A stretch of 64,000 nt of DNA from JAJPKK01 sp963844635 (GCA_963844635.1 CAWJPD010000007.1:1-64000); one strand, 5' to 3'. Counted from the first letter of the stretch, positions 28,189-37,399 are shown. Notes: generated by a model not told the origin, from the letters alone. Program-made: numbers and translations.

Positions 28189-28962
28189 ATGAAAATTGCT
28201 CGCCTCGTCGTTCTTGGCGTTGCCGGCGTCGCTGGCGTTGGCGCCGCTATTCTTGCCTCCGGCCAGAACACGCCGGTCCAGCAGATCGTGCAGGAGGCTG
28301 CCCCGGAGACCGACACGACCGAGGTCATGGTCGCGAAGGCGGACCTCGGCATCGGCGACCGCCTCTCGCTGCAGAATGTGCAATGGCAATCCTGGCCAAG
28401 CAACGCTACCAACAACCAATATATCCGCAAGTCCGATAATCCCGCCGGGCTCCAGGAGTTTTCCGGCGCCGTCGTACGCACCCCCTTCGTGGGTGGCGAA
28501 CCGATCCGGCAAACCAAACTGATCAGGGCGGACGGCGCCGGCTACATGGCGGCCATGCTGCCGTCCGGCATGCGCGCCATGTCGATCGAAATTTCGCCCG
28601 AAGCAGCTGCGGTCGGCTTCATCCTTCCCAAGGACCGGGTGGATCTCATCCTGACGCGTGCTGAAAGAGCGACAAACGGGAACGACGAATATTCCAGCGA
28701 GACCCTGCTGACCAATATTCCCGTGCTGGCGATCGACCAAACCGTGGAAGAGAAGAACGGCCAGCATGTCGTTACCGGCAAGATCGCGACGGTCGAATTG
28801 ACACCCCGACAAGCCGAGGCGGTCGCACTGGCGCGCCGCATGGGAACCATATCGCTGGTGTTGCGCAGCCTTGCCGAACCCAATGATAAGCCTGGGATCG
28901 ATGAGCTCAATCGGCATGACGTCATCAGGATCGTTCGGTTCGGCACCTCCGCGCGTTTTTGA
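28189..28962 (+). CDS. cpaB: Flp pilus assembly protein CpaB
   Basis: A 257-residue periplasmic protein anchored by an N-terminal hydrophobic segment (MKIARLVVLGVAGVAGVGAA). It has the SAF-domain region EVMVAKADLGIGDRLSLQNV followed by VQWQSWP, then the RcpC/CpaB core (FVGGEPIRQTKLIR, MLPSGMRAMSIEISPEAAAV, GFILPKDRVDLILTR, VLAIDQTVEEK, ATVELTPRQAEAVALARRMG, ISLVLRSL). CpaB is thought to act with the outer-membrane secretin in Flp/Tad pilus assembly. Length fits the family. No other cpa/tad gene lies within the window, so this copy is an orphan. Confidence 0.92.
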   Translation: MKIARLVVLGVAGVAGVGAAILASGQNTPVQQIVQEAAPETDTTEVMVAKADLGIGDRLSLQNVQWQSWPSNATNNQYIRKSDNPAGLQEFSGAVVRTPFVGGEPIRQTKLIRADGAGYMAAMLPSGMRAMSIEISPEAAAVGFILPKDRVDLILTRAERATNGNDEYSSETLLTNIPVLAIDQTVEEKNGQHVVTGKIATVELTPRQAEAVALARRMGTISLVLRSLAEPNDKPGIDELNRHDVIRIVRFGTSARF

Positions 28963-29385
28963 CGGAACGCCTGCGGCGCATCGGGGCGCAGCGCGCGCGG
29001 AGCGACGAGCGCATGCTTGCCCTGCCGTCTGACCTGCGTCGCGAAAATCTGAATAGCTGACCAAACATATAAGATATAAGTCGCCCGACAGAATATTTTC
29101 ATTGGCATTACTGCAGAATTTTATTGAAAGGCGTTGTTAACATTTTGTTTCTATTAATGATGGCAATCATATTTCAGGCTTTGGCGAAGTGTTGCGCAGA
29201 GGCGCTATCGTCCCTGAAATTTGATTGATGTTGCGTCGGTTGTGAGTGTGGCGTTGAAGTCTCGGTGATGCGGTGAGCGAAGCGCGCGAGTGTCGCGGTT
29301 GGCGCGCCGTCATCGATGTAGGCGTGCTGTGCGTAATGCGTAGAGCTTCGCACCGAACACCACGGCATCACGCGTATCACTCAAA
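28963..29385. other. AT-rich intergenic region
   Basis: 423 bp, clearly AT-richer than the neighbours between about 29050 and 29230. It presumably holds the promoter of the downstream efflux outer-membrane gene. No sigma-70 elements could be assigned with confidence, and no repeat of the window families is present. Confidence 0.5.
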
Positions 29386-30950
29386 ATGTCATCGCATCCC
29401 GTGCCGGCGTCCGCGCCGCTGCTCCCATTTATCGACCGCCGGCCGTCCCGCGTCGCCGGCCTCGCCATGGCGTTCGCACTCGCCGGCTGTGCCGTGGGTC
29501 GGGATTTCGTGCCCATCCCGACGCCCGAGAACGTGTCGTTTTCGGCTGACGCAAAGATGACTGGCACGGTGTCGTCGCCCGGTCCAAATGGCGCGGCGCA
29601 GAAATTCGAGCAAGGCAGGGACATCCCGGGCGATTGGTGGACGGTGTTCCACTCGCGCCGAATGAATGACCTTATTACGCGCTCTCTGGCCGCCAATCCC
29701 GGTTTGCAGGCCTCGCAAGCGGCGTTGCGCCAGGCGGAAGAAAATCTGCGGGCGCAGAGGGGCACGCTGTTCCCCACCATCGATGCGAACGAGTCCGCGA
29801 CCCGGCAGCGCTTCAATCCGCAAGCTTTCGGCTTTCCTGCTCCCCCGGTGATTTTCAACCTTTTCCAGGCAACGGTGAACGTCGCCTATTCCCCGGACAT
29901 TTGGGGCGGCCAGCGGCGGCAGATCGAGTCGGCACAGGCGCAGGCGGACTACCAGCGCTATGAGCTCGAGGCGAGCTATCTCACCTTGACGGCGAACGTG
30001 GTCACCGCCGCGATCCAGCAGGCCTCGCAGCGCGCCCAGATCGACACCACCCGCGACATCATCAACGCAATCAACCAGCAACTCGTCGTGGTGCGCACCC
30101 AGTTCGAAGCCGGTACGGCGCTGCGCACCGACGTACTGGCCCAGGAATCCGAACTGGCGCAAACCCAGGCGACGTTGCCACCGCTGGAACGGCAGCTCGC
30201 CCTGCAGGGCCATTTGCTCACCGCGCTGACCGGACGGTTCCCCAATCAGGGCGGGGGTGCCGCACTCTCGCTTTCGGAATTGCACCTGCCAACGGAATTG
30301 CCGGTCAGCCTGCCGTCAAGGCTTGTGCAGCAGCGCCCCGATATCCGTGCCGCAGAGGAGCAACTCCATCAGGCAAGCGCTCAGATCGGAGTCGCGATCG
30401 CAAACATGCTGCCGAGCCTCAACCTCACCGCCGAATATGGCGCCAACGGCACCCAGCCTGCACAGCTGTTCAATCCGCAAAACGCGATCTGGAGCCTGTC
30501 GGCCGCAGCGACGCAGCCGATCTTTCACGGCGGCCAGCTCTACCATCAGGAGCGCGCCGCCGTTGCCGCCTACGAACAGGCCGAAGCGCAGTATCGCAAT
30601 ACGGTGATCACCGCATTCCAGAACGTCGCCGATGCGTTGCGGGCATTGCAGGACGACGCCCGTGCGGTTCAGGCTCAGGAGCGCGCCGTGCGGATCTCGG
30701 CGGAAAGCTTCGATCTCTCACGGGTGCAGTACCAGGAAGGCACCATCACCTATCTGACTTTGCTGAACGCTCAGCGCCAGAATGAGACGGCGCGGCTCGC
30801 CCTTGTGCAGGCACAGGCGACAAGGCTCGCCGATACCGCCGCCTTGTTCCAGGCGCTCGGCGGCGGCTGGTGGAACCGGACCGACGTGGCGCCGGACAAG
30901 CGGCCGAACTCCGACCTTCACCGAGTTCTTCACCGGCGCTCGATAATCCT
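29386..30950 (+). CDS. NodT-family outer-membrane efflux lipoprotein
   Basis: An outer-membrane factor of the TolC/NodT class, about 515 residues, which forms the exit channel of tripartite efflux pumps. A leader ends in lipobox LAGC (Cys35, FALAGCAVGRDF). Two internally duplicated OEP domains follow (WWTVFHSRRMNDLITRSLAA, NPGLQASQAALRQAEENLRA; RLVQQRPDIRAAEEQLHQAS, AATQPIFHGGQLYHQERAAV) and a typical end at ALGGGWWNRTD. The given end is approximate: the open frame runs to 32427 over DNA that encodes the ABC permease and ATPase on the other strand. Another frame reads TFTEFFTGAR-stop at about 30948, suggesting a lost base near 30920. It converges on the efflux operon it probably serves. Confidence 0.87.
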
Positions 30951-31002
30951 TGGTCATTGGGAAGGCTGTCTGACTGACCCGCCGGCCGACCCCCGTGACC
31001 TC

Positions 31003-32124
31003 TCAGTCCAGCGTCTCGCGATAGCACCAGCCCGCGAGCAGGACCGCAACGACGACGAACGCCACCATCGGCCAAAGGTCCGGCATCACCTGGCCGAAGC
31101 TGTTGCCCTTGAGCAGGACGCCGCGCACGATGCGCATCGCGTGCGTGGTCGGGTAGAGTTCACCGAGCCATTGCGCCCATTGCGGCATGCCGCGAAACGG
31201 GAACATGAATCCGGACAGCAGGAAGGCCGGCAGCAGCGACATCTGTGCGAATTGCATTGCCTGCATCTGGTTGGCCGAAACCGTCGAGAAGGTGATCCCC
31301 AGCGCCAGGTTCCCCGCAATGAAAATGCCGAGCGCAACGAGGAGCGTCACCAAATCTCCCCGCATCGGCAGCTGAAAGAACAGCGCCGAAGCGGCAAGGA
31401 TCAACAGCACCTGGACATAGCCGATCACCACATAGGGGATCATCTTGGCGATCATCACTTCGAGCGGACGCACGGGCATCGCGAGCAGGTTCTCCATGGT
31501 GCCGCGCTCGCGTTCCTTGGTGATCGACAACGTCGTCATGAACAGCGTCGACATCAGCACGACAACGCAGATCAGGCCGGGCACGATGTTGAGCGCGGTG
31601 AGCTGCTCGGGGTTGTATCGGGCGTGGACGACAAATTGGAACGGCGGCGTCGCATTCGTTTGCCGCACCGGCGGCAGGTCGCGATTGAGCACGGTCGCGA
31701 CGGTCGCGAGCGCCGCCGTCGCGTTGCCGATCGCGCTCGGGTCGGTGGCATCGGCGTCGATCAGGACCGAGGGAATTTCGCCGCGATCGACGGCGCGGTC
31801 GAAGTCGGGCGGGAACTGCACCACGAACAGCAGTTCGCCGCTCGCGAGCGCATGCTCCGCCTCGGCCTCCGATTGCAGTGTGCGAATATCGTAGTAGCCG
31901 CTGTTGCGCAGCGCGGCGATGACGGTGCGCTCGTATTTCGAGGATTGGACTGTGAGCAGGCCGGCCGGCAGGTGCTGCGGGTTGGTATTGATGGCGTAGC
32001 CGAACAGGAACAGCTGCAGCATTGGCACCACGATGATGAAGCGCAGCGTGATGGCATCGCGGGTGACCTGGATCCATTCCTTCCGCAGCAGGGCGAGGAG
32101 GCGTCGCAGCGAGAATGCCGCCAT
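31003..32124 (-). CDS. ABC-2 type efflux permease
   Basis: A 373-residue membrane subunit of an ABC-2 exporter (DrrB/YhhJ/YbhR type). The start MAAFSLRRLLALLRKEWIQV shares one base with the stop of the ATPase gene (TGATG), indicating translational coupling. It has an N-terminal membrane helix (LRFIIVVPMLQLFLFGYAIN), a ~150-residue periplasmic domain, and five C-terminal helices with the signature ITKERERGTMENLLAMPVRP. The longer open frame upstream of 32124 overlaps the ATPase gene antisense to nothing meaningful and is ignored. Substrate unknown; the partners are the ATPase, the HlyD adaptor and the convergent NodT channel. Confidence 0.92.
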   Translation of the reverse strand: MAAFSLRRLLALLRKEWIQVTRDAITLRFIIVVPMLQLFLFGYAINTNPQHLPAGLLTVQSSKYERTVIAALRNSGYYDIRTLQSEAEAEHALASGELLFVVQFPPDFDRAVDRGEIPSVLIDADATDPSAIGNATAALATVATVLNRDLPPVRQTNATPPFQFVVHARYNPEQLTALNIVPGLICVVVLMSTLFMTTLSITKERERGTMENLLAMPVRPLEVMIAKMIPYVVIGYVQVLLILAASALFFQLPMRGDLVTLLVALGIFIAGNLALGITFSTVSANQMQAMQFAQMSLLPAFLLSGFMFPFRGMPQWAQWLGELYPTTHAMRIVRGVLLKGNSFGQVMPDLWPMVAFVVVAVLLAGWCYRETLD

Positions 32125-33038
32125 CACGCTTCTCCTTTGACGCTCAGCATGTGGATGAACACATCTTCCAGCCGCGGCTCGACCTCGCGCCACGACAGCT
32201 CGTCGAATTGCGGTGACTCGATCGCCGCTTTCAGCGCACCGCGATCCGTGCCGGCGACATGGAGGGCCCGGCCGAATACGGCCGCGGCTTCGACACCCGG
32301 CATGCGACGCAGCGCGCGCGCCGCTGCGTCGACATCCTCTCCGGTCGCCTCGAAGGTGATGAGGCCGGAGTGCCGCGCGATATCCTCGCCCGTCCCTTGC
32401 ACGACGATATGCCCCTCGGCGAGATAGACGATACGGTTGCAGCGCTCGGCTTCGTCCATGTAGTGGGTGGAAACGAGCGCTGTGAGGCCCTCGCCCGCCA
32501 TGTCGTGGATCATGTCCCAGAATTCGCGCCGCGCCTTGGCGTCGACGCCCGCGGTCGGCTCGTCGAGCAGCAGCAGCTTCGGCGCGTGTAGGACGCAGGC
32601 GGCGAGCGCCAGGCGCTGCTTCCAACCTCCGGACAATTGACCGGCCAGCTGGTTGCGGCGATCGGCAAGGCCCATGCGCTGCATCATCGTTTCGACCGCC
32701 GCGCGCGGACGCGGCATCTCGTACACGCTGGCGACGAGGTCGAGGTTCTCGCGTACGGTCAGGTCTTCGTAATAGCTGAATTTCTGGGTCATGTAGCCGA
32801 CTTGGCGCCGGATCAGGCTGGCTTGCCGGATGATGTCGAGGCCGAGGCAGGTGCCATGGCCGGCGTCGGCAACAAGGAGGCCGCACAGCATTCGGATCGT
32901 CGTGGTTTTGCCGCTGCCATTGGCGCCCAGGAAGCCACAGATCTCGCCCCTGGCGACTTCGAGACTGAGGCCATCGACGACGCGATGGGCGCCGAAACTT
33001 TTGCGCAGGTCGTGAACATCGATGACGAGGCCGTTCAT
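32124..33038 (-). CDS. ABC-2 efflux ATP-binding protein
   Basis: A 304-residue ATPase of a multidrug-type ABC exporter. Walker A GANGSGKTTTIRMLCG, Q-loop QVGYMTQKFSYYEDLTVREN, signature LSGGWKQRLALAACVLHAPK (LSGGW instead of LSGGQ), Walker B LLLLDEPTAGVDAKARREFW and H-loop ALVSTHYMDEAERC are all present. The C-terminal ~70 residues fit the usual regulatory extension. The start at 33038 (MNGLVIDVHDLRKSFGAHRV) overlaps the HlyD stop by ATGA, so the three genes HlyD-ATPase-permease form one translationally coupled operon. Only one ATP-binding domain is present, so the working transporter should use it as a homodimer. Confidence 0.94.
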   Translation of the reverse strand: MNGLVIDVHDLRKSFGAHRVVDGLSLEVARGEICGFLGANGSGKTTTIRMLCGLLVADAGHGTCLGLDIIRQASLIRRQVGYMTQKFSYYEDLTVRENLDLVASVYEMPRPRAAVETMMQRMGLADRRNQLAGQLSGGWKQRLALAACVLHAPKLLLLDEPTAGVDAKARREFWDMIHDMAGEGLTALVSTHYMDEAERCNRIVYLAEGHIVVQGTGEDIARHSGLITFEATGEDVDAAARALRRMPGVEAAAVFGRALHVAGTDRGALKAAIESPQFDELSWREVEPRLEDVFIHMLSVKGEA

Positions 33039-34030
33039 CTCGCCGCGATTTCCTTCGCCATCGGCCGGACCGCGACTGGCTGACCAGGATTGATCAGCAT
33101 TGCCTGCTCGCGCGAAGGGCGTGCCTCGACCGTGTAGACGAGCTTGGCGCGGCTCTCCTCGCTGTAGATCACCGGGGGGGTGTATTCGGCCTGCGGAGCG
33201 ATAAACGAGACGGTGCCGAAGAGGTCCGGCGGACAGCTGTCGCATCGCAGCGAAACGCGGTCGCCGAGATGGATTTGCCCCAGTCGCGACTCCGGGACGA
33301 AGAAGCGCACATAGATGTTTCCGGGCGGCAGCAGCGACACCACCGGCCCCCCCGCCGGCATGGTTTCGCCCGGGCGGGCCAGCACATCTGCGACGACGGC
33401 ATCGGCCGGCGCGGTGACATGGCGCTGGTCGAGCCGCCATTGCGCCATTTCCAATGCCGCCTTGGCGCCTTCGACAAAGGCCCGCTGCGCAGCGATTTCG
33501 CCCTTTCGGCCGATCGGTTCGCGCAAATGCGCGAGCGCGGCCTCAGATGCCTGGATCTTGGCATTCGCCGACCGCAGATCGGCACGCTCATTCTCGACAA
33601 GCTGCTTCGAGGCACCGCCCGATTTCAAGAGGCCCTCATTGCGATCGAGATCGGACTGGATCTTGTCGCGGGCGGCGGTCGCATCCATCAGATTGGCGTC
33701 GGCTTGTTGGATTTCGGTGTCCCGCCCCATCGCCTCCATGTTGCCGAGTTGCGCTTCGGCCTGATGGAGTTGTCGCATCGCTTGTTCGCGCGACGCCCGG
33801 TCGCTGGTGTCGTCCTGATCGAACAGCGGCGCGCCGGCTTCGATCCTCGATCCGCGCGCCACATGGAGAGCCATGAGAAGACCCTGCTGCGTCGGCCCGA
33901 CCTTGATGAAATCGGCATCGGCGTAGCCCTGCCATTCCAGCGGCGGCACCGTTCGGTTCGACCACCACCATCCACCAGCCACTCCGGCCAGCAGAACTGC
34001 CGCAATGACGATCATCCCGCGACCGCCCAT
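33035..34030 (-). CDS. HlyD-family periplasmic adaptor
   Basis: A 331-residue membrane fusion protein. A membrane anchor (IVIAAVLLAGVAGGWWWSNR) is followed by a lipoyl/barrel-sandwich half (GLLMALHVARGSRIEAGAPL, FDQDD), a long alpha-hairpin (about residues 80-190, rich in Ala, Glu, Arg) and the second lipoyl and beta-barrel parts (VTAPADAVVADVLARPGETM, GGPVVSLLPPGNIYVRFFVP). It resembles YbhG-type adaptors that bridge an inner-membrane ABC-2 exporter with an outer-membrane channel. First gene of the operon, its start (MGGRGMIVIAAVL) is 178 bp from the divergent TetR-type regulator, whose control is likely. Confidence 0.92.
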   Translation of the reverse strand: MGGRGMIVIAAVLLAGVAGGWWWSNRTVPPLEWQGYADADFIKVGPTQQGLLMALHVARGSRIEAGAPLFDQDDTSDRASREQAMRQLHQAEAQLGNMEAMGRDTEIQQADANLMDATAARDKIQSDLDRNEGLLKSGGASKQLVENERADLRSANAKIQASEAALAHLREPIGRKGEIAAQRAFVEGAKAALEMAQWRLDQRHVTAPADAVVADVLARPGETMPAGGPVVSLLPPGNIYVRFFVPESRLGQIHLGDRVSLRCDSCPPDLFGTVSFIAPQAEYTPPVIYSEESRAKLVYTVEARPSREQAMLINPGQPVAVRPMAKEIAAR

Positions 34031-34051
34031 GGACTTGACCCTTTTGTAACT

Positions 34052-34067
34052 GAACGGTATCGTTGCA
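34052..34067. promoter_or_regulatory. Candidate operator between efflux operon and TetR gene
   Basis: GAACGGTATCGTTGCA contains the imperfect dyad AACG-GTAT-CGTT, 22 bp upstream of the HlyD start and inside the shared divergent region. Position and symmetry suit a TetR-type operator, but no experimentally known site is matched. Confidence 0.3.
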
Positions 34068-34208
34068 TTATCATGGGCAGTCCCCCACCACAAGGGCCGC
34101 AGCGGCGCAGGCAGGCATCCGCGCCTGGCTCGGGCGGCGTCCCGTCTCCTTTCCAGCCGGCAGGGGGCGAACGGGCGCCGCGCAAGAGGTTGAGCTTATC
34201 GGGCACCC

Positions 34209-35150
34209 ATGCCGAGGCATCCGGCCGGGACGCGGAGGGGATTCGGCAGGAGCGCACGGGATGGGGAGGGAGCCAGGAACGCGCAGGACTCTCGGGGAGA
34301 TGTGGAGCTGGAGCGAAGACACAGCAAGTCCCCGCCCACGCCGCCTTCGCGTGAGGAGGTAGCGGAGGCGGCGGCTGCCGATCCGCGCCGACGGGCGCGC
34401 CGGGCGGCCAGCAAGGCGCCGGACCTGCCTGCGGCCGAGGCTGCCAGCGGCAGGGGCGCGGTGACGCAAACGGTCCCGACCGCACCGGATGGGGCGCCGC
34501 AAACTTGGTTGGCGCTCGAAGGCGGCGAGTTCAAGCGAGGCCCCGGTGGCCGGCCGACCCGGCAAGAGGCGGAGCGGCGTCACCAGACCCTGCTCGCGAC
34601 CGCGTTTCGGCTGTTCCTTCAAAAGGGCTGGACCGGCGTTTCGGTCGAGGAAGTCGCGCGCCAATCGGGAGTTGCCAAAGGCTTTATATATTCCCGCTAT
34701 TCCGACAAGGGGGCGCTGTTTGCCGGGGCGATCCGGCGTTTGATGGACGAGGCCATCGGCACGCTCCAGTTGACGACGCCGATACCTGACGACATCGAGG
34801 AAGGGCTGTTCGGCTTCGGGCGCAAACTCCTCGACCTTGTATTGCGGCCGGAAGCAATTGCCTTTCATCGCCAGTTCATCGCCGACGCGAACCGGTTTCC
34901 CGATCTCATCAAGCCTTTCATGGAGCGCAACCGTGTGCTCGACATGATTGTTTCCGTTCTGGAGCAATATGCGGGGCAGGGCCTCATCGAGCTTGGCGAC
35001 GCGCAAATGACCGCCGCAAATTTCTTTATTCTGGTGGCCGGAATTCCGCGCACCCTCGCTTTGTTGACGGGCCGAGAACCGCCGGCGCAGGAAGAGCGCC
35101 GCCTGCATGCCGCGATCAGGCTATTTCTCGATGGCTGCCGCCCGCGATGA
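34209..35150 (+). CDS. TetR/AcrR-family transcriptional regulator
   Basis: A 313-residue reading from the first ATG. The N-terminal helix-turn-helix domain begins around residue 115 (RHQTLLATAFRLFLQKGWTG, VSVEEVARQSGVAKGFIYSR, YSDKGALFAGAIRRLMDEA), and a ligand-binding helical domain follows to the end. TetR proteins normally start 10-20 residues before the HTH, so the true start may be a downstream TTG near 34508; the ~95 upstream residues are Arg/Ala/Pro-rich and unconvincing. It is divergent from the HlyD-ATPase-permease operon, the arrangement seen for CecR (YbhH-type) repressors of YbhGFSR efflux, and probably represses it. Confidence 0.85.
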   Translation: MPRHPAGTRRGFGRSARDGEGARNAQDSRGDVELERRHSKSPPTPPSREEVAEAAAADPRRRARRAASKAPDLPAAEAASGRGAVTQTVPTAPDGAPQTWLALEGGEFKRGPGGRPTRQEAERRHQTLLATAFRLFLQKGWTGVSVEEVARQSGVAKGFIYSRYSDKGALFAGAIRRLMDEAIGTLQLTTPIPDDIEEGLFGFGRKLLDLVLRPEAIAFHRQFIADANRFPDLIKPFMERNRVLDMIVSVLEQYAGQGLIELGDAQMTAANFFILVAGIPRTLALLTGREPPAQEERRLHAAIRLFLDGCRPR

Positions 35151-35191
35151 GCGGCACCCGATTCGGCCATTGCTCTGGCGCGGATTCCGGT

Positions 35192-35278
35192 CATTTGGAA
35201 GCGCGCCACGCAGATGGGGCAAAATCGCGCGCCATCACGCTTCCAATGGTTCGAACTCTCAGTGGCGGTTTTGCCCCA
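35192..35278. repeat. Two interleaved inverted repeats
   Basis: Arms TGGGGCAAAATCGC (35215-35228) and GCGGTTTTGCCCCA (35265-35278) pair with one mismatch. CATTTGGAAGCG (about 35192) and CGCTTCCAATG (about 35238) pair with one bulge. The two stems cross each other, so only one can form in a simple hairpin. It lies between the TetR gene and a convergent hydrolase gene, where a terminator would be expected, but there is no T-run. Confidence 0.55.
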
Positions 35279-35383
35279 CGCGGTCCGCCATTGTTCGTAC
35301 CTCCGACAGCGTGGGCAACGCGCCTGCGTGTTGTGCAAGCGGCATGGCCGTGTAAGCGTTGCCTGCCCTACGATCTACCCGGA

Positions 35384-36160
35384 CTACTGGCTCCAGACCT
35401 CCCGTAACCACGGCACCGCCTGACGCAATGCACCTGTGAAGCGGTTGGTCTCGTAGTGACTGATGCCGGAGAGCGGGATCAGCTTTGCATCAACGCCGGC
35501 TGTTTGAAGTTCCGCAATCCGCGCTTCCGTTGGGGCGAAGGGTGAGACTTGATCGTCTTGAGAATAAATCGCGAGAACCGGCAGTCGCCATCCCGCCGCA
35601 GACACCGGCGGCTTGCCGGCGATGGGGATCGCGGCGCTAAATCGTTCCGGGAACTTCTCCGCGAAATGCCAAGACCCGGTGCCTCCCATGCTGTAGCCGG
35701 TGACGGCAACCTTCTTCTTGTCGATCGCGTAGCGGGCCATGACCATGTCAAGCAGGGCATTCACAGCCGTTTCGTTTTCGCGTGTGCTCCAATTGCCGCG
35801 TACGGAGTCCGGCGCGACAATGATGGCGCCGAGCTCGGCGAGCGCGGGCCCGATGAGTATCTGCACCATCTCTCCGCCGGCCCCGGTCGCGTTTCCGCGC
35901 ACTCCGTAATGCAAAGCAAGGATGAGCGGGACGGGCGTAGACGGGGAATAGTCGCGGGGGATCCGGATCGCGTAGTGGATCGTGGGCTGGCCTTCTTGTG
36001 ACAGCTTGAGGACGTGCAGTCCGGGAGTGAGCGGGGGCTCATCGGCGAGCTGCGCCGCTGCGCGGATCGGCAACAAGGATAAAGCCAAAAGCATCGCGAT
36101 CGGGGCAAACGAGCAAACCCGCTGAAACAGGGCGCGTTTGCAGATGCAATCCGGTGACAT
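35384..36160 (-). CDS. Secreted alpha/beta hydrolase (prolyl oligopeptidase/feruloyl-esterase-like)
   Basis: A 258-residue exported serine hydrolase. Start MSPDCICKRALFQRVCSFAP at 36160, signal peptide ending RAAAQLAD. The fold shows IHYAIRIPRDYSPSTPVPLI, LALHYGVRGNA (oxyanion region), a nucleophile elbow VTGYSMGGTGSWHFA with Ser in GYSMGG, the acid region LAIYSQDDQVSP and a late His in LSGISHYETNRF. This layout is shared by secreted phospholipase/carboxylesterase and polyhydroxybutyrate-depolymerase-like proteins. The ATG at 36160 is preferred because it immediately precedes the signal peptide. The substrate is unknown. It is convergent with the TetR gene and shares strand with the PDF-end family copy 3. 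Confidence 0.88.
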   Translation of the reverse strand: MSPDCICKRALFQRVCSFAPIAMLLALSLLPIRAAAQLADEPPLTPGLHVLKLSQEGQPTIHYAIRIPRDYSPSTPVPLILALHYGVRGNATGAGGEMVQILIGPALAELGAIIVAPDSVRGNWSTRENETAVNALLDMVMARYAIDKKKVAVTGYSMGGTGSWHFAEKFPERFSAAIPIAGKPPVSAAGWRLPVLAIYSQDDQVSPFAPTEARIAELQTAGVDAKLIPLSGISHYETNRFTGALRQAVPWLREVWSQ

Positions 36161-36380
36161 GACGCTGCTCCTCGATTCGGGAGGGACACGACGAAACCTT
36201 CTCAGCCTCCGACCCGCCGAGCGCTGGCCCACTCGGCGCCCTCTCTCGCGGCACGAGAGGTGTTTTCTCTTTCGACCGCTGCCGAACCGCGCAGCTCCCG
36301 CTTTTTTCTGAGAAGGGCCAGAGAGTCCGTTCCGGGTGACATGGGTTACTCACCGGGCTGCGACGGTCGCCGAAGTGGGA

Positions 36381-37211
36381 TCAAAAGTCCGGCTTGTCAG
36401 CCTTGGGGATTTCCGACACCGAGGCGTCGAAGGCAATATTGTTTTCGGCACAGATCGCCTCTTCCGTCTTGCCCATGCGCGTGCGGTGATAGGTTTGCTC
36501 TGCCGACCACGGCACGGTGAAGGCGCCGGGGTCTTCGACATGGATCGAAACTTTCAGCGTCTTGCCGCCTTCCGTCACCTGGAAGCGTTCGACAACGTGA
36601 AGCTGGTCCGTATGCGGCGTGCGGTAATTATCGATGTAGGTTTCATCGGAAAGTCCGATCGTGTCGATGACCAGCGTGTCGCCGCCTTCATAATGCCCCA
36701 CGGACTCGCCGTAGGGACTGATCCTTGGATGCGCCGAATGCGCGGCGCCGAGGAAAACGTGACGCACCTCGGGGCCGCCTTCATTGATCATCACCACTTC
36801 GTTTTTGCCCTGCACGAAGAACAGCGGGTTGACGCGCCCCATCACCAGAAAGCCCGGGACGCCACCGGGACGGCAGCTGGCACGGGCCTCGAAGGCGCGT
36901 TTGCCTGCGGCGGCCAACACATTCTGTTCCCGCATTTTCTCAATGGCCCAGGGTTTGAGGATCGGGCTGGTGAGATCGGCAATGCGAAACGTCACCTGCC
37001 GGCCACGATCGTTGTTGGCAATGTAAGGATGGGCCTTGTCGGATGTCACGGGGCCGGGCCCCGAGGCCGGCGGCTCGAAATCGTCGGCGATCTTGGACCA
37101 GCCCACGGTCGCCAATTCGAGCGGCGGGATGCCGTTCGTCGCGTCGGCGGCATGCGAGGGGCCGAGCGGCAAGGTTGACGAGACGAGAACGACGACCAGG
37201 CTGCGCAACAT
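36381..37211 (-). CDS. Secreted family of unknown function, copy 3 (divergent)
   Basis: A 276-residue exported protein. Start ATG 37211 follows GGAGGAATT, and the signal peptide ends GPSHAADA. Compared with copies 1, 2 and 4 it lacks the PDFSGIW block (here VGWSKIADDFEPPASGPGPV) and the SNQCWP motif becomes ASCRPGGVPGFLVMG. Yet FEPPASGPGP, SPILKP, SVGHYEGGDTLVIDTIG, YRTPHTDQLHVVERF, VEDPGAFTVPWSAEQTY, CAENN and the terminal KADKPDF are kept. The LHVVERF and VEDPxAFTxPW segments are the form known in uncharacterised Acidobacterial secreted proteins. The neighbouring genes encode a hydrolase and a CopD-like membrane protein; no role is assigned. Confidence 0.85.
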   Translation of the reverse strand: MLRSLVVVLVSSTLPLGPSHAADATNGIPPLELATVGWSKIADDFEPPASGPGPVTSDKAHPYIANNDRGRQVTFRIADLTSPILKPWAIEKMREQNVLAAAGKRAFEARASCRPGGVPGFLVMGRVNPLFFVQGKNEVVMINEGGPEVRHVFLGAAHSAHPRISPYGESVGHYEGGDTLVIDTIGLSDETYIDNYRTPHTDQLHVVERFQVTEGGKTLKVSIHVEDPGAFTVPWSAEQTYHRTRMGKTEEAICAENNIAFDASVSEIPKADKPDF

Positions 37212-37241
37212 AATTCCTCCACGACAAGAATGCGCCGCAGT

Positions 37242-37350
37242 CTAAAGCACGATGCAGAAAAGTTGCAGACTTTTCGGACAAACATCATGCGCACAATCAA
37301 AAAGATGCGAGCGGGAGGCAATTCAAAACTGAACGCATCCCGCTCCAGCG
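37242..37350 (-). repeat. Palindromic intergenic repeat, short form
   Basis: AGCACGATGCAGAAAAGTTG, the ACTTTTCGG stem, CATCATGCGCACAATC, GAGCGGGAGGCAATTC and ACGCATCCCGCTCC. It lies between the copy 3 gene and the CopD-like gene. Confidence 0.85.
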
Positions 37351-37399
37351 TCGGGCGCCGCCGGCCTGAAGGGACCCCACCTCAATCCTACGCGAGCGC

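Noticed and set aside
32125..32886. Upstream extension of the ABC permease frame
   Set aside because: Overlaps the ATPase gene on the same strand in another frame; the permease starts at the ATG coupled to the ATPase stop.
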